From contig JASBUS010000070.1 in assembly GCA_030147745.1 (NCBI GenBank), positions 1-64,000 of the forward strand: a stretch of DNA of 64,000 bases, read 5' to 3'. Within the stretch, counting starts at the first letter, position 1. Every line of letters starts with the position of its first letter. A model generated the notes under the pieces. That model saw nothing but the letters and a program-made list of their open reading frames with translations. It had not been told where the DNA came from and ran no database searches. The translations under genes were made by a program, and so were the position numbers. Source of the DNA: Alphaproteobacteria bacterium. Lineage in GTDB: Bacteria > Pseudomonadota > Alphaproteobacteria > Micavibrionales > Micavibrionaceae. Positions 43,592-51,629 of the stretch are shown here, in pieces.

Positions 43592-45040
43592 ATGTCTGCA
43601 CGTATTCTCGTTGTTGATGATATTTTGCCAAATGTGAAGCTTTTGGAAGCAAAGCTGATCAGCGAATATTATGATGTGATCACCGCTACAAATGGCGAAG
43701 ATGCTTTACGCCGTGTGGCCGAAGATGGTCCAGATATTGTCTTGCTTGATGTGATGATGCCGGGTATGGACGGTTTTGAAGTCTGTAAACGCATTAAACA
43801 AAACCCAGATACATCACATATTCCTGTTGTTATGGTCACGGCGCTAACGGATGTCCAAGACCGCGTTAAAGGCCTTGAAAGCGGCGCAGATGATTTCTTA
43901 AGTAAACCAATTAACGATACTGCCTTGATGGCGCGTGTACGCTCGCTCGTCCGTTTGAAAATGACGATTGATGAATGGCGCGTACGTTCAAATGCGGCGA
44001 ATACACTCGGTGTGATGGATGATTCTGGCGCGGTGATGAACGAGCCTGTAACGGGTGCACAGTTGTTGTTGGTCGAAGACCAAGATTTTGAAGTCGATAA
44101 AATCAAGAGCGCGTTGGCAGGGGATGAGAATATCATCATTCAAGCACGCAGCGGTATGCAAGCTTTGGAATTTGCCCGTCAGCGTGAATTTGATTTGATT
44201 GCGATTTCTTTGAATTTGGGCGGTGAAGACGGCCTGCGTTTATGTTCGCATATTCGATCGAATGAACGTACACGTCAAATCCCGATTATTATGATTGCAT
44301 CTCCAGATGATATGCCGCGTGTTGCTCATGGTTTGGAAATTGGTGCGCATGACTATATTATGCGTCCGATTGATAAAAACGAAATGTTGGCTCGTGCGCG
44401 CACACAAATTCGCCGTAAGCGTTTCCAAGAACGCCTACGTTCAAATTATGAGAACAGCCTCAATATGGCGCTGACGGATCAGCTTACTGGCCTGTACAAC
44501 CGTCGTTACTTTGAAGTACATATGGAGAAATTGCTCGAAGATAATAAGACGAGCGCGAAGAATCTTTGTGTCCTTTATATGGATATTGATAAATTCAAGA
44601 GCGTGAACGATACATGGGGTCACAATGTTGGTGACGAAGTGTTGAAAGTTTTCGCAAATCGTCTGAAAGATAATCTACGTAGCTTCGATATGCTTGCGCG
44701 TCTTGGTGGTGAGGAATTTGTCGCGGTATTGCCTGATGTCTCGCAAGAAAAGGCATTATATGTCGCGGAACGTCTCCGTCGTATTGTTGCGGATGAAGTT
44801 TTCCCATGTTCAGTGCCTGATGGCCATTTGCCGATTACAACATCGATGGGCGGCGTTTTGGTTGAAGGTGGTGATCACCCAATTCCAACATTGCTTGAGC
44901 GCGCGGATGGTGAGCTTTATAAAGCGAAAGAGGGGGGCCGTAACCGAGTCTTCTTCGAAAATATTGGTGAGCTGAATCCTGATGATTTTGAAATCATTGA
45001 GCGTGAAGACATGGGCGGCGAGCTTAATCAGCAAGCGTAA
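43592..45040 (+). CDS. pleD: Diguanylate cyclase response regulator PleD
   Basis: This 482-residue protein has receiver 1 with phosphoacceptor D53 (L-L-D-V-M-M-P-G-M-D-G). Receiver 2 has serine in place of the phosphoacceptor (L-I-A-I-S-L-N-L), consistent with its adaptor role. The C-terminal GGDEF domain has active site R-L-G-G-E-E-F (about 370-375) with an I-site R-S-F-D five residues before it. AAAGGAAG precedes the ATG. In Caulobacter PleD makes c-di-GMP at the pole during the swarmer-to-stalked transition. Domain order and gene order both match. Confidence 0.95.
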   Translation: MSARILVVDDILPNVKLLEAKLISEYYDVITATNGEDALRRVAEDGPDIVLLDVMMPGMDGFEVCKRIKQNPDTSHIPVVMVTALTDVQDRVKGLESGADDFLSKPINDTALMARVRSLVRLKMTIDEWRVRSNAANTLGVMDDSGAVMNEPVTGAQLLLVEDQDFEVDKIKSALAGDENIIIQARSGMQALEFARQREFDLIAISLNLGGEDGLRLCSHIRSNERTRQIPIIMIASPDDMPRVAHGLEIGAHDYIMRPIDKNEMLARARTQIRRKRFQERLRSNYENSLNMALTDQLTGLYNRRYFEVHMEKLLEDNKTSAKNLCVLYMDIDKFKSVNDTWGHNVGDEVLKVFANRLKDNLRSFDMLARLGGEEFVAVLPDVSQEKALYVAERLRRIVADEVFPCSVPDGHLPITTSMGGVLVEGGDHPIPTLLERADGELYKAKEGGRNRVFFENIGELNPDDFEIIEREDMGGELNQQA

Positions 45041-45050
45041 CCAAACATCA

Positions 45051-45085
45051 AAAAAGTGGCCTCTGCCCTAGGGCAAAGACCACTC
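45051..45085 (-). terminator. Terminator of the 34-residue protein gene
   Basis: The arms AGTGG (45055) and CCACT (45084) and the inner palindrome TGCCCTAGGGCA share one centre, and the bases between them pair with G-U allowed. The minus-strand product ends in six T. The plus-strand side lacks a T-run, so it serves the minus strand. Confidence 0.75.
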
Positions 45086-45121
45086 CGTAATAAAAATTCT
45101 TTATAAAAAGATTTGATTAAA

Positions 45122-45226
45122 TTACTTGCCCAGAGCTAACGGCGCAGGCTTAGGCTGCTCGACCTTAACTTCTATGGCTGGAGTTTCTTGTTCAATAGTA
45201 TCTACTGTATTAAAATCGTTTTTCAT
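45122..45226 (-). CDS. 34-residue protein of unknown function
   Basis: A short ORF starts MKNDFNTVDT and ends P-A-P-L-A-L-G-K, with an acidic middle rich in E, V and K. AAGGGAGATTCCCA places a strong ribosome site 8-9 bases before the ATG. A dedicated terminator follows 37 bases after the stop. No signal peptide, membrane helix or cysteine is present. The layout of an acidic leader-like part and a short C-terminal segment superficially resembles ribosomally made peptide precursors, but no maturation enzyme is adjacent. It could equally be a small regulatory protein. Confidence 0.6.
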   Translation of the reverse strand: MKNDFNTVDTIEQETPAIEVKVEQPKPAPLALGK

Positions 45227-45421
45227 TGGGAATCTCCCTTTAGAATTGAGTATTAAAATACCAGCTACTCCATGGAAAGGTTAGGGAATCGGCGGTGCAG
45301 ACGTCAAAACTAATTTGTAAGGCACTGTAATTGAACGAGAATAATGTTAATGCAGCCTTTCTAATGTTTTTCCAGACTGGACGACCGGCCGATAGAATCT
45401 ATATTTATTAGCAGGAGAATA

Positions 45422-45616
45422 ATGATGATCAGATTTATATGTCTATCGCTTAGTCTTATGACATTATCGGCCTGCCAAGGGCCTGAGGCGACACAGGAAC
45501 AAATGGATGAGCTAAATGCCGCGCGTGAATGGCAAGACAAAGTTCGCGCGGAAGAAATTCAACATCCGCGCTGTGATTTTCGTCCAAGTGGCACAGGCAG
45601 CTGCGTGATGCGATAA
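45422..45616 (+). CDS. Small lipoprotein
   Basis: This 64-residue protein has a signal peptide and lipobox L-S-A-C (C18), so it should be lipid-anchored. The mature part of about 46 residues is hydrophilic and contains two further cysteines (H-P-R-C-D-F and G-S-C-V-M-R). AGGAG stands upstream of two adjacent ATG codons (45422 and 45425); either may be used. A bidirectional terminator follows. No family is recognised. Confidence 0.72.
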   Translation: MMIRFICLSLSLMTLSACQGPEATQEQMDELNAAREWQDKVRAEEIQHPRCDFRPSGTGSCVMR

Positions 45617-45633
45617 TTTATTTTGCATGAAAA

Positions 45634-45664
45634 AAAAGCCCCGCATTTTCATCGGGGCTTTTGT
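45634..45664. terminator. Bidirectional terminator between lipoprotein and Hsp20 genes
   Basis: Stem AAAAGCCCCG / CGGGGCTTTT with loop CATTTTCAT. Both strands end in T-runs, so it serves the small lipoprotein gene and the convergent Hsp20 gene. Confidence 0.92.
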
Positions 45665-45667
45665 GTT

Positions 45668-46270
45668 TTAAGCGGCGGATTTTATATCAATCACCTTGCT
45701 GCCTTTCGGTTTTTCGATGGCTTTGCGTGGCATTGTGATGGTTAATACGCCATTTTTAAATTGGGCATCTATAGCATCGGCGATGGCATCTTCAGGCAGT
45801 GTGAGCACACGCTGGAATGTGCCGTATGAACGTTCGATGCGATGAAAATTTTTGTCTTTATTTTCACTTTCCGATTTTTTTGTGCCGCTAACGGTCAGCA
45901 TATTATCGCTAAGTTCCAATTTGACGTCTTTTTCATCTACGCCCGGTATTTCGACGGTTACGGTATAGGCCTTTGTAGTTTCTGCAATGTCGATACTCGG
46001 TCTTAACATTGTATCCGTGATTAGGCTTTGTTCGCCTATGCTCGGGAACGTTTGAAAGGCGGAAAAGACATCGCCGAAAAGACGGTCTATATCGCGGTGG
46101 AGTGAGGCGAGCGGGCCAGTTTCATAGAAATTAGCAAGGCTGCCTTGTCCAGATGTTTGTCTTAAATTTTGCCCTTGTGCGCGGTTGGCGACAGTGCCGT
46201 GTTTTACGGCGGCGCTCTGTTCGTCTTTTAACCAGTTCCAAGGGGCGAGTTTTTGAATATTAATACTCAT
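45668..46270 (-). CDS. Small heat shock protein Hsp20 (class with long N-terminus)
   Basis: This 200-residue alpha-crystallin chaperone has the core domain at about 90-185, with R-P-S-I-D-I-A-E, V-E-I-P-G-V-D-E-K-D-V and the conserved G-V-L-T-I-T-M-P late strand. The N-terminal arm of about 85 residues is longer than in IbpA. AGGAGGACTGAATC precedes the ATG. A hairpin with arms GCGGCATG and CATGCCGC (46321-46352) lies in its 5' region. It follows the IbpA-like gene by 122 bases on the same strand and may be cotranscribed. Confidence 0.9.
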   Translation of the reverse strand: MSINIQKLAPWNWLKDEQSAAVKHGTVANRAQGQNLRQTSGQGSLANFYETGPLASLHRDIDRLFGDVFSAFQTFPSIGEQSLITDTMLRPSIDIAETTKAYTVTVEIPGVDEKDVKLELSDNMLTVSGTKKSESENKDKNFHRIERSYGTFQRVLTLPEDAIADAIDAQFKNGVLTITMPRKAIEKPKGSKVIDIKSAA

Positions 46271-46392
46271 GATTCAGTCCTCCTTTATGGTTGTCAGAAA
46301 ACATGTGATGGGGGAAGTAGGCGGCATGAATAGGGGAACCATGCATGCCGCGTACCCCACTGTTTTTAACTTAAGTAAGCATCAAAAGATGT

Positions 46393-46860
46393 TTACTTGG
46401 CTTTATTATGGGGCAGTTTTTCTGCCTCGGCCTTGATCTTGATCATTTTTGGCTTCTTTTCTTCTGGTATTTCGCGCTCAAGCTCAATCCGTAATAAACC
46501 ATCTTTAAGGCTCGCTTCATTAACCTTGATATGGTCATCAAGGCGGAAGTTGCGCTCAAAAGCGCGCGCAGCTATGCCGCGATGGAGGAATTCCACCTCT
46601 GCATCGTCTTCACGATCTTGAATTTCACCGCTGACGGTCAAGGTATTGCCGTTTTGGACAATATTCAGGTCGGATTCCCTAAAGCCTGCCAAAGCCATAG
46701 TGATACGGTAATAATTTTCACCATATTTTTCTATGTTATGCGGCGGGTAATGGTCTTGTGTGGTTGATTTTTCATCAAAAAACGTATCAAAAAGATCATT
46801 GAAGCGGTCAAAGCCAACACTGCGTCGCAGTAGCGGCGTCATGGTTAATACATTTGTCAT
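46393..46860 (-). CDS. Small heat shock protein, IbpA-like Hsp20
   Basis: This 155-residue holdase has an N-terminal arm of about 35 residues, a core domain with Y-P-P-H-N-I-E, A-L-A-G-F-R-E-S-D-L and F-L-H-R-G-I-A-A-R-A-F-E-R, and the late strand L-K-D-G-L-L-R-I-E-L. This is the IbpA/HspA class common in rhizobia and relatives. AAAGGAGATACA precedes the ATG and is sequestered in a predicted ROSE hairpin. It leads the two-gene Hsp20 cluster. Confidence 0.93.
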   Translation of the reverse strand: MTNVLTMTPLLRRSVGFDRFNDLFDTFFDEKSTTQDHYPPHNIEKYGENYYRITMALAGFRESDLNIVQNGNTLTVSGEIQDREDDAEVEFLHRGIAARAFERNFRLDDHIKVNEASLKDGLLRIELEREIPEEKKPKMIKIKAEAEKLPHNKAK

Positions 46861-46964
46861 TTGTATCTCCTTTCATTAAGCAAGATGATCAATGTATTGT
46901 GGTTGCGTTTGAATATCTGTTTAGATCTTCATGATGGAGCCTTAAAAAGCACTCCTGCGCAACC
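46861..46964 (-). promoter_or_regulatory. Candidate ROSE-type RNA thermometer in the ibpA-like leader
   Basis: Read on the minus strand, ATCTTGCT (46886-46879) pairs with the Shine-Dalgarno AGGAGAT (46871-46865) across a 7-base loop. The G of the TTGCT motif is left bulged, which is the signature of ROSE thermometers. Upstream, CGCAACC/GGTTGCG (46958-46964 and 46901-46907) closes a long stem around two smaller hairpins (GGAG/CTCC and GAA-ATCT/AGAT-TTC types). At low temperature the ribosome site would be masked. Confidence 0.75.
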
Positions 46965-47096
46965 TATGTACCCCTTATACGACGCGGTTTTAATTTGGAT
47001 CACATTTTAGGAAATTTTTTTCCATTCGCACTGTTGTTTTACTTTTTTTAAATACTGCTATACTAAGCGGCATAACCTCTGTTGAAAGGATTTATA

Positions 47097-47492
47097 ATGA
47101 TTATTGGCTATTATGCAGGTTTATTAGGGCTGCTATTTATTGTGCTGACACTGCGCATTGTTCGTATGCGCTGGAAGTTAAAGGTCGGCATTGGTGATGG
47201 TGGGGATCATCAATTGAAAAAAGCCATTCGCGTGCAGGGTAATTTTGTTGAACAGGTGCCTTTGACCCTTATTTTGATTTATTTGGTCGAAGCGCAATGG
47301 TCGAATATGTTTCTCATTCATGGCCTAGGCAGCGCCTTATTAATTGCACGTGTATTACATGCTTATGGCCTAACTAAAACCAGTAAAACATCCTTTGGAC
47401 GTTTCTTTGGTGCAGTGGTGACCACATTGGTGATGCTGACCGCGTCTGTTTTGTTGATTGTTAGCTATCTTAAGCATAATCAAATCTTCTAA
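47097..47492 (+). CDS. MAPEG family membrane protein
   Basis: This 131-residue protein has four hydrophobic segments and the MAPEG signature: V-Q-G-N-F-V-E-Q-V-P-L after the first helix, then R-V-L-H-A-Y-G-L. Bacterial members include glutathione transferase-like and eicosanoid-type enzymes, most without known substrates. GAAAGGA supports the ATG at 47097 over an upstream TTG. It is monocistronic between the Hsp20 cluster and icd. Confidence 0.88.
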   Translation: MIIGYYAGLLGLLFIVLTLRIVRMRWKLKVGIGDGGDHQLKKAIRVQGNFVEQVPLTLILIYLVEAQWSNMFLIHGLGSALLIARVLHAYGLTKTSKTSFGRFFGAVVTTLVMLTASVLLIVSYLKHNQIF

Positions 47493-47602
47493 TTTTCGCT
47501 CTTTTGAAAAGCGTGAAATTTCGTTATAATGCAGGGCTGAAGCATATCGTTTCGTCCCTGCATTTTTTTATATGGCTTCGTTCAGCCTGGAAGGAAATAA
47601 AC

Positions 47603-49033
47603 ATGAAAACCCCAATTACAGTTGCACGCGGTGATGGTATTGGCCCAGAAATTATGGATGCCACATTACGCATATTAGAAGCTGCGGGCGCTCAGCTTGA
47701 TATTGAAGAGATTGAAATTGGTAAAGCGGTCTATGAACGTGGCGTGCAAAACGGCATTGAAGATAGCAGCTGGGATTCACTCCGCCGTACAAAGGTATTC
47801 TTAAAGTCACCAATTACCACGCCACAGGGCGGCGGGTTTAAATCCCTTAACGTGACGGTGCGTAAGTCACTTGGTCTTTATGCCAATGTACGCCCGTGTG
47901 TGTCTTATCATCCATATGTTGAAACCAATTTCCCAGGTATGGATTTGGTCATTATTCGTGAGAATGAGGAAGATCTTTATGCGGGTATTGAGCACCGCCA
48001 GACACAAGATGTTGTTCAGTCTATCAAGATTATCTCTCGCCCAGGTAGTGAGCGTATCGTGCGCTATGCATTTGAATATGCACGCGCGAATGGCCGTAAA
48101 AAAGTGACATGTATGTCGAAAGACAACATCATGAAAATGGCGGATGGTTTGTTCCATAAGACATTTGACGAAATTGGCCTTGAATACCCAGATATTGAAC
48201 AAGACCATTATATTATCGATATCGGTACAGCACGCATTGCGGCGCGCCCTGATGATTTTGATGTGATTGTGACTGAAAACCTTTATGGCGATATTATTTC
48301 GGACGTTGCTGTTGAGATCACTGGTTCAGTTGGCCTTGGTGGCTCATGTAACGTGGGTGATGATTTCGCGATGTTTGAAGCTGTGCACGGTTCAGCGCCT
48401 GACATTACAGGTAAAGGCATTGCTAACCCATCAGGTTTGTTACTTGGTGCGGTGTTGATGCTCAACCATATTGGTCAGTCGGCCGTGGCGACTAAGGTGC
48501 ATAATGCATGGTATAAAACACTTGAAGACGGCATTCACACAGGCGACATCTATGATGAAAAATTGTCAAAAGAGCGCGTCGGTACAGTAGGCTTCGCGGA
48601 TGCGGTTATCGCACGCCTTGGTCAAAAGCCAAGCCAGTTTAAAGTCATTGATTACGGTGAAGGCAATAGCGAAGGTTTGAAAATGCCGCCACTTAAACCG
48701 CGCCGTGAGCAAAAGAAAACTTTGTTCGGCGCTGATATCTTTATCGCTTTTGACGGCGTGACTGATGACCTTGTGAAAAAAGTGCATGCAGTTGAAGGTT
48801 TGAAATTGGAAATCGTGTCTAACCGCGGCGTAAAAGTTTGGCCTAATGGGCATCCTGATACATTCTGTTCAGATCATTGGTGTTTGCGCTTCTATAAGAA
48901 TGAAGACATCAACCATGATACGCTATTGGCGCAATTAAAGGCGCTTAAAGATGCAGGGCTTGAGTTTATTAAGCTTGAGAACCTCTATGAATTTGATGGC
49001 GAGCGCGGCTTTACATTGGCACAAGGTCAGTAA
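47603..49033 (+). CDS. icd: Isocitrate dehydrogenase with C-terminal extension
   Basis: This 476-residue TCA enzyme oxidatively decarboxylates isocitrate. The first 330 residues have the beta-decarboxylating dehydrogenase fold: A-R-G-D-G-I-G-P-E-I, N-V-R-P-C, I-I-R-E-N-E-E-D-L-Y, E-N-L-Y-G-D-I-I-S-D and H-G-S-A-P-D-I-T-G. About 140 extra residues follow, as in the Rickettsia and Thermus type. AAGGAAAT precedes the ATG at 47603; the longer frame to 47504 is not supported. NAD versus NADP preference is not decided by what I can see. Confidence 0.9.
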   Translation: MKTPITVARGDGIGPEIMDATLRILEAAGAQLDIEEIEIGKAVYERGVQNGIEDSSWDSLRRTKVFLKSPITTPQGGGFKSLNVTVRKSLGLYANVRPCVSYHPYVETNFPGMDLVIIRENEEDLYAGIEHRQTQDVVQSIKIISRPGSERIVRYAFEYARANGRKKVTCMSKDNIMKMADGLFHKTFDEIGLEYPDIEQDHYIIDIGTARIAARPDDFDVIVTENLYGDIISDVAVEITGSVGLGGSCNVGDDFAMFEAVHGSAPDITGKGIANPSGLLLGAVLMLNHIGQSAVATKVHNAWYKTLEDGIHTGDIYDEKLSKERVGTVGFADAVIARLGQKPSQFKVIDYGEGNSEGLKMPPLKPRREQKKTLFGADIFIAFDGVTDDLVKKVHAVEGLKLEIVSNRGVKVWPNGHPDTFCSDHWCLRFYKNEDINHDTLLAQLKALKDAGLEFIKLENLYEFDGERGFTLAQGQ

Positions 49034-49053
49034 AGCGACATAACGGAATTTAT

Positions 49054-49086
49054 AAAGGCGAGGAATTTTTTTTCTCGCCTTTATTT
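49054..49086 (+). terminator. Rho-independent terminator after icd
   Basis: Stem AAAGGCGAG / CTCGCCTTT (9 bp) with an 11-base loop is followed by ATTTTTG. Confidence 0.85.
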
Positions 49087-49199
49087 TTGAATAGGCGTAA
49101 ATGTTAAGTATAGTCTTTTGGACTTGTTTTATATGGATATTTCTAAATATTCGATAAAGTAAGCCCAAAGGCCTAAAACTAGATTTTTAGGGGTGTATT

Positions 49200-49475
49200 A
49201 TGAATCACATTAAAAACATATTCATACGTAATGCGGCGTTGGCTGATGAAATTTTAATCGACCGCCGTGTGGTTAAGCAGAAAAACAAGCCTGCGCCAAC
49301 AGAATCCATTGAGTTTAATAAGCTACGCATTACCTTCACTGAATTTTCAGATGCAGATATCGAGCGTTTAGACTCAGCCTTCATTGATATCAATTTTCAA
49401 AAGAAGCAGACCGCACAAGAGGGCGATTTCTTGATCTTGTCCCGCGGCACAAAAGTGCATTTTGAACTGCGCTAA
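49200..49475 (+). CDS. 91-residue hypothetical protein
   Basis: This small basic cytoplasmic protein starts M-N-H-I-K-N-I-F-I. The second half alternates hydrophobic and polar residues (K-L-R-I-T-F-T-E-F and D-F-L-I-L-S-R-G-T-K-V-H-F-E-L), suggesting a small beta fold. TAGGGG lies upstream of the ATG. No family is recognised. It converges on hemH with a 10-base gap. Confidence 0.55.
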   Translation: MNHIKNIFIRNAALADEILIDRRVVKQKNKPAPTESIEFNKLRITFTEFSDADIERLDSAFIDINFQKKQTAQEGDFLILSRGTKVHFELR

Positions 49476-49485
49476 GCTTGGTTTG

Positions 49486-50544
49486 TTAAATCCAGCCTTG
49501 TAACTCTTGCTCAATATAGCGTGAGAGCAGGTCGATATGTGCATCATCATCATTTAGGCATGGAATATAGCTGTAGTTTTCGCCGCCATGTTCGATGAAT
49601 GTGTGCTTGGCTTCAATCGCGATTTCTTCGAGGGTCTCAATACAGTCACTAACAAAGGCGGGAGAGAGAATAGCGATATTCTTCACGCCTTTTTCTGCGA
49701 GAGCGATTAAGGTTTTATCGGTATAAGGCTGTAACCATTCGGCAGGGCCAAAACGCGATTGGAAGGTCGTTAGCCATTTGTCTTTTGGCCAATCTAGTTT
49801 TTCCTGCAAAAGGCGTGAATTTTTTACGCACATGCAGTGATATGGGTCGCCCTTCATCAAATATTTTTTCGGCAGGCCGTGGAACGACGTCAAAATATAT
49901 TCAGGCTGATGGTCTAATGTCGCTAGATGCGCACGGACTTTATTGGCAAGGGTTGTGATGTAATCATCACGGTCATGCCATGGACTTGATGTGCGGATCG
50001 CTGGTTGCCAACGCATGGTTTTTAAATGGTCGAAAGCTTTATCAAAGGCGGTTGCCGTTGTTGTTGCGCTATATTGTGGGTAGAGGGCAAAAAGCAGGAT
50101 TTTTTTACAGCCTTTGGCGGTTAATTCTTCGATACCGCTTTGGATAGATGGATTGCCATAGCGCATGGCCCATGCAACTTCGATATTATTATGTTTGGAT
50201 TGAAGCAGCGTTGTGATTTTCTCACTTTGGGCACGTGTGATGGTTTTGAGTGGCGATTCATTCTGCGCTTCATTCCAGATCGACTTATAGGCTTTGCCGC
50301 TTTTTGACGGACGAATCGTTAGGATGATGCCTTGTAGCAATGGCTGCCAGAAAATTTTTGGCATGTTAATGACGCGCGTATCGCTTAGAAATTCCGATAG
50401 ATATTTACGCATCGACCAATAATCTGTCGCATCTGGTGTGCCAAGGTTTATAAGGCAAATACCAATACGCTCTGCACGCTGTTCAGGGTGGTCTGCTGGC
50501 TTGGTGATTGGCGCTAGAATATCTGTCGATTCGCTGTTGGTCAT
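49486..50544 (-). CDS. hemH: Ferrochelatase
   Basis: This 352-residue enzyme inserts ferrous iron into protoporphyrin IX, the last step of haem synthesis. Visible signatures are L-I-N-L-G-T-P-D near the N-terminus, the S-P-L loop, L-F-A-L-Y-P-Q-Y-S, the active-site histidine in T-S-F-H-G-L-P-K-K-Y, and the late glutamate segment S-D-C-I-E-T-L-E-E-I. Length is typical. No other haem genes are adjacent. A 313-base regulatory-looking region lies upstream. Confidence 0.94.
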   Translation of the reverse strand: MTNSESTDILAPITKPADHPEQRAERIGICLINLGTPDATDYWSMRKYLSEFLSDTRVINMPKIFWQPLLQGIILTIRPSKSGKAYKSIWNEAQNESPLKTITRAQSEKITTLLQSKHNNIEVAWAMRYGNPSIQSGIEELTAKGCKKILLFALYPQYSATTTATAFDKAFDHLKTMRWQPAIRTSSPWHDRDDYITTLANKVRAHLATLDHQPEYILTSFHGLPKKYLMKGDPYHCMCVKNSRLLQEKLDWPKDKWLTTFQSRFGPAEWLQPYTDKTLIALAEKGVKNIAILSPAFVSDCIETLEEIAIEAKHTFIEHGGENYSYIPCLNDDDAHIDLLSRYIEQELQGWI

Positions 50545-50857
50545 CTAACTTCTCTATAAAATTGTAAATAAAATCAATATGTTGATGTGTCCATTTTGGC
50601 GTTAATATTTTGTTAACTAGTTTGCGTCAAACTTCATCTACTTACACACACTACACATATTACCGATGGTCAAAAACCTTATTTAGACTATCTAGCACAA
50701 TTATCAAGTTACATCTTTGTAACTTTTGATGTGCTGATCAATTCGCTTATCTGGAAGTTGCTTCATTTATAGCCGTTTAATTTCATACAAGGACGCCGTC
50801 CTAAAATGAACGAAAAGGGCTAATTTTTAAAATTTATTAAATGAAAAGGATCAAGCT
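50545..50857. other. 313-bp gene-free region with two inverted repeats
   Basis: This lies between divergent hemH and the isochorismatase-like gene. It holds AAGTTACA/TGTAACTT (50706-50725, 4-base loop) and a 29-bp interrupted palindrome at 50782-50810. No ORF or terminator is seen; it probably contains both promoters. Confidence 0.6.
50782..50810. promoter_or_regulatory. 29-bp interrupted palindrome, likely operator
   Basis: The arms TTCAT (50782) and ATGAA (50806-50810) and the inner arms AGGACG (50790-50795) and CGTCCT (50797-50802) share one exact centre at 50796. It ends 47 bases before the isochorismatase-like start, a good operator position. The regulator is not identified. Confidence 0.55.
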
Positions 50858-51544
50858 ATGACTTTTGCCACTAAAAATTTAATCAATCCTGATAACGCTG
50901 TTTTCGTATTTGTTGATCACCAGCCGCAAATGGCTTTTGGTGTACGTTCGATAGATACACAGCTTCTGAAAAACAATACGGTGGCGCTTGCTAAAACCGC
51001 GCGTGCGTTTAATGCACCAACTATTCTCACCTCAGTCGAAAGTGATAGCTTTTCCGGATATATTTGGCCTGAATTATTGGATGTACTTCAGCAAGATCCA
51101 TTGGAGCGTACAACCATGAACCTTTGGGAAGATAAAAAGGTTTATGACGCGATTAAAAAGACGGGCCGCAAGAAAATTATCTTCTCTGGCCTATGGACAG
51201 GGGCATGTATTAACTTCCCCGCACTTTGTGCGCTTGATGAGGGTTTTGAGGTTTATATTATTGGTGATGCCTGCGGCGAAGTGAGCCCAGATGCACAATA
51301 TATGGCGATGACGCGCGCTGAACAAGCGGGGGCAATTCCGATGACATCGTTGCAAGTGCTTTTGGAGCTTCAACGTGATTGGGCGCGTCAGGAAACTTAC
51401 GACCGTACGCTTGATATTGTGCGTGAACATTACGGCGCTTACGGTATGGGTGTTGATTATGCGTACACGCACATACATCAACAGCCACAGCGCAGTGAGC
51501 ATCCACAAAAAGTTATGCCACTTCATAGAAAGTCGGCCGCTTAA
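50858..51544 (+). CDS. Isochorismatase-family cysteine hydrolase
   Basis: This 228-residue hydrolase of the isochorismatase/nicotinamidase superfamily is closest in pattern to YcaC. The likely triad is D20 (F-V-F-V-D-H-Q), a central lysine and C117 (G-L-W-T-G-A-C-I-N-F), with a cis-peptide region before the cysteine. Substrate is not known for most members. AAAGGATCAAGCT precedes the ATG. The gene is monocistronic with an operator-like palindrome upstream and a strong terminator after it. Confidence 0.88.
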   Translation: MTFATKNLINPDNAVFVFVDHQPQMAFGVRSIDTQLLKNNTVALAKTARAFNAPTILTSVESDSFSGYIWPELLDVLQQDPLERTTMNLWEDKKVYDAIKKTGRKKIIFSGLWTGACINFPALCALDEGFEVYIIGDACGEVSPDAQYMAMTRAEQAGAIPMTSLQVLLELQRDWARQETYDRTLDIVREHYGAYGMGVDYAYTHIHQQPQRSEHPQKVMPLHRKSAA

Positions 51545-51593
51545 AATATTTTTTTACTTACTCCACCCTCTATGAGTCCTACGACTGCACCTT

Positions 51594-51622
51594 GGCGTCC
51601 TGTTTAACAGGACGCCTTTTTT
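51594..51622 (+). terminator. Rho-independent terminator after the hydrolase
   Basis: Stem GGCGTCCTG / CAGGACGCC (9 bp) with loop TTTAA is followed by six T. Confidence 0.94.
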
Positions 51623-51629
51623 ATGATAG

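Noticed and set aside
46271-46392. Second RNA thermometer before the longer Hsp20 gene
   Set aside because: A TTTTCT stretch could pair with AGGAGG only through several G-U pairs and a long loop. The GCGGCATG hairpin does not involve the ribosome site.
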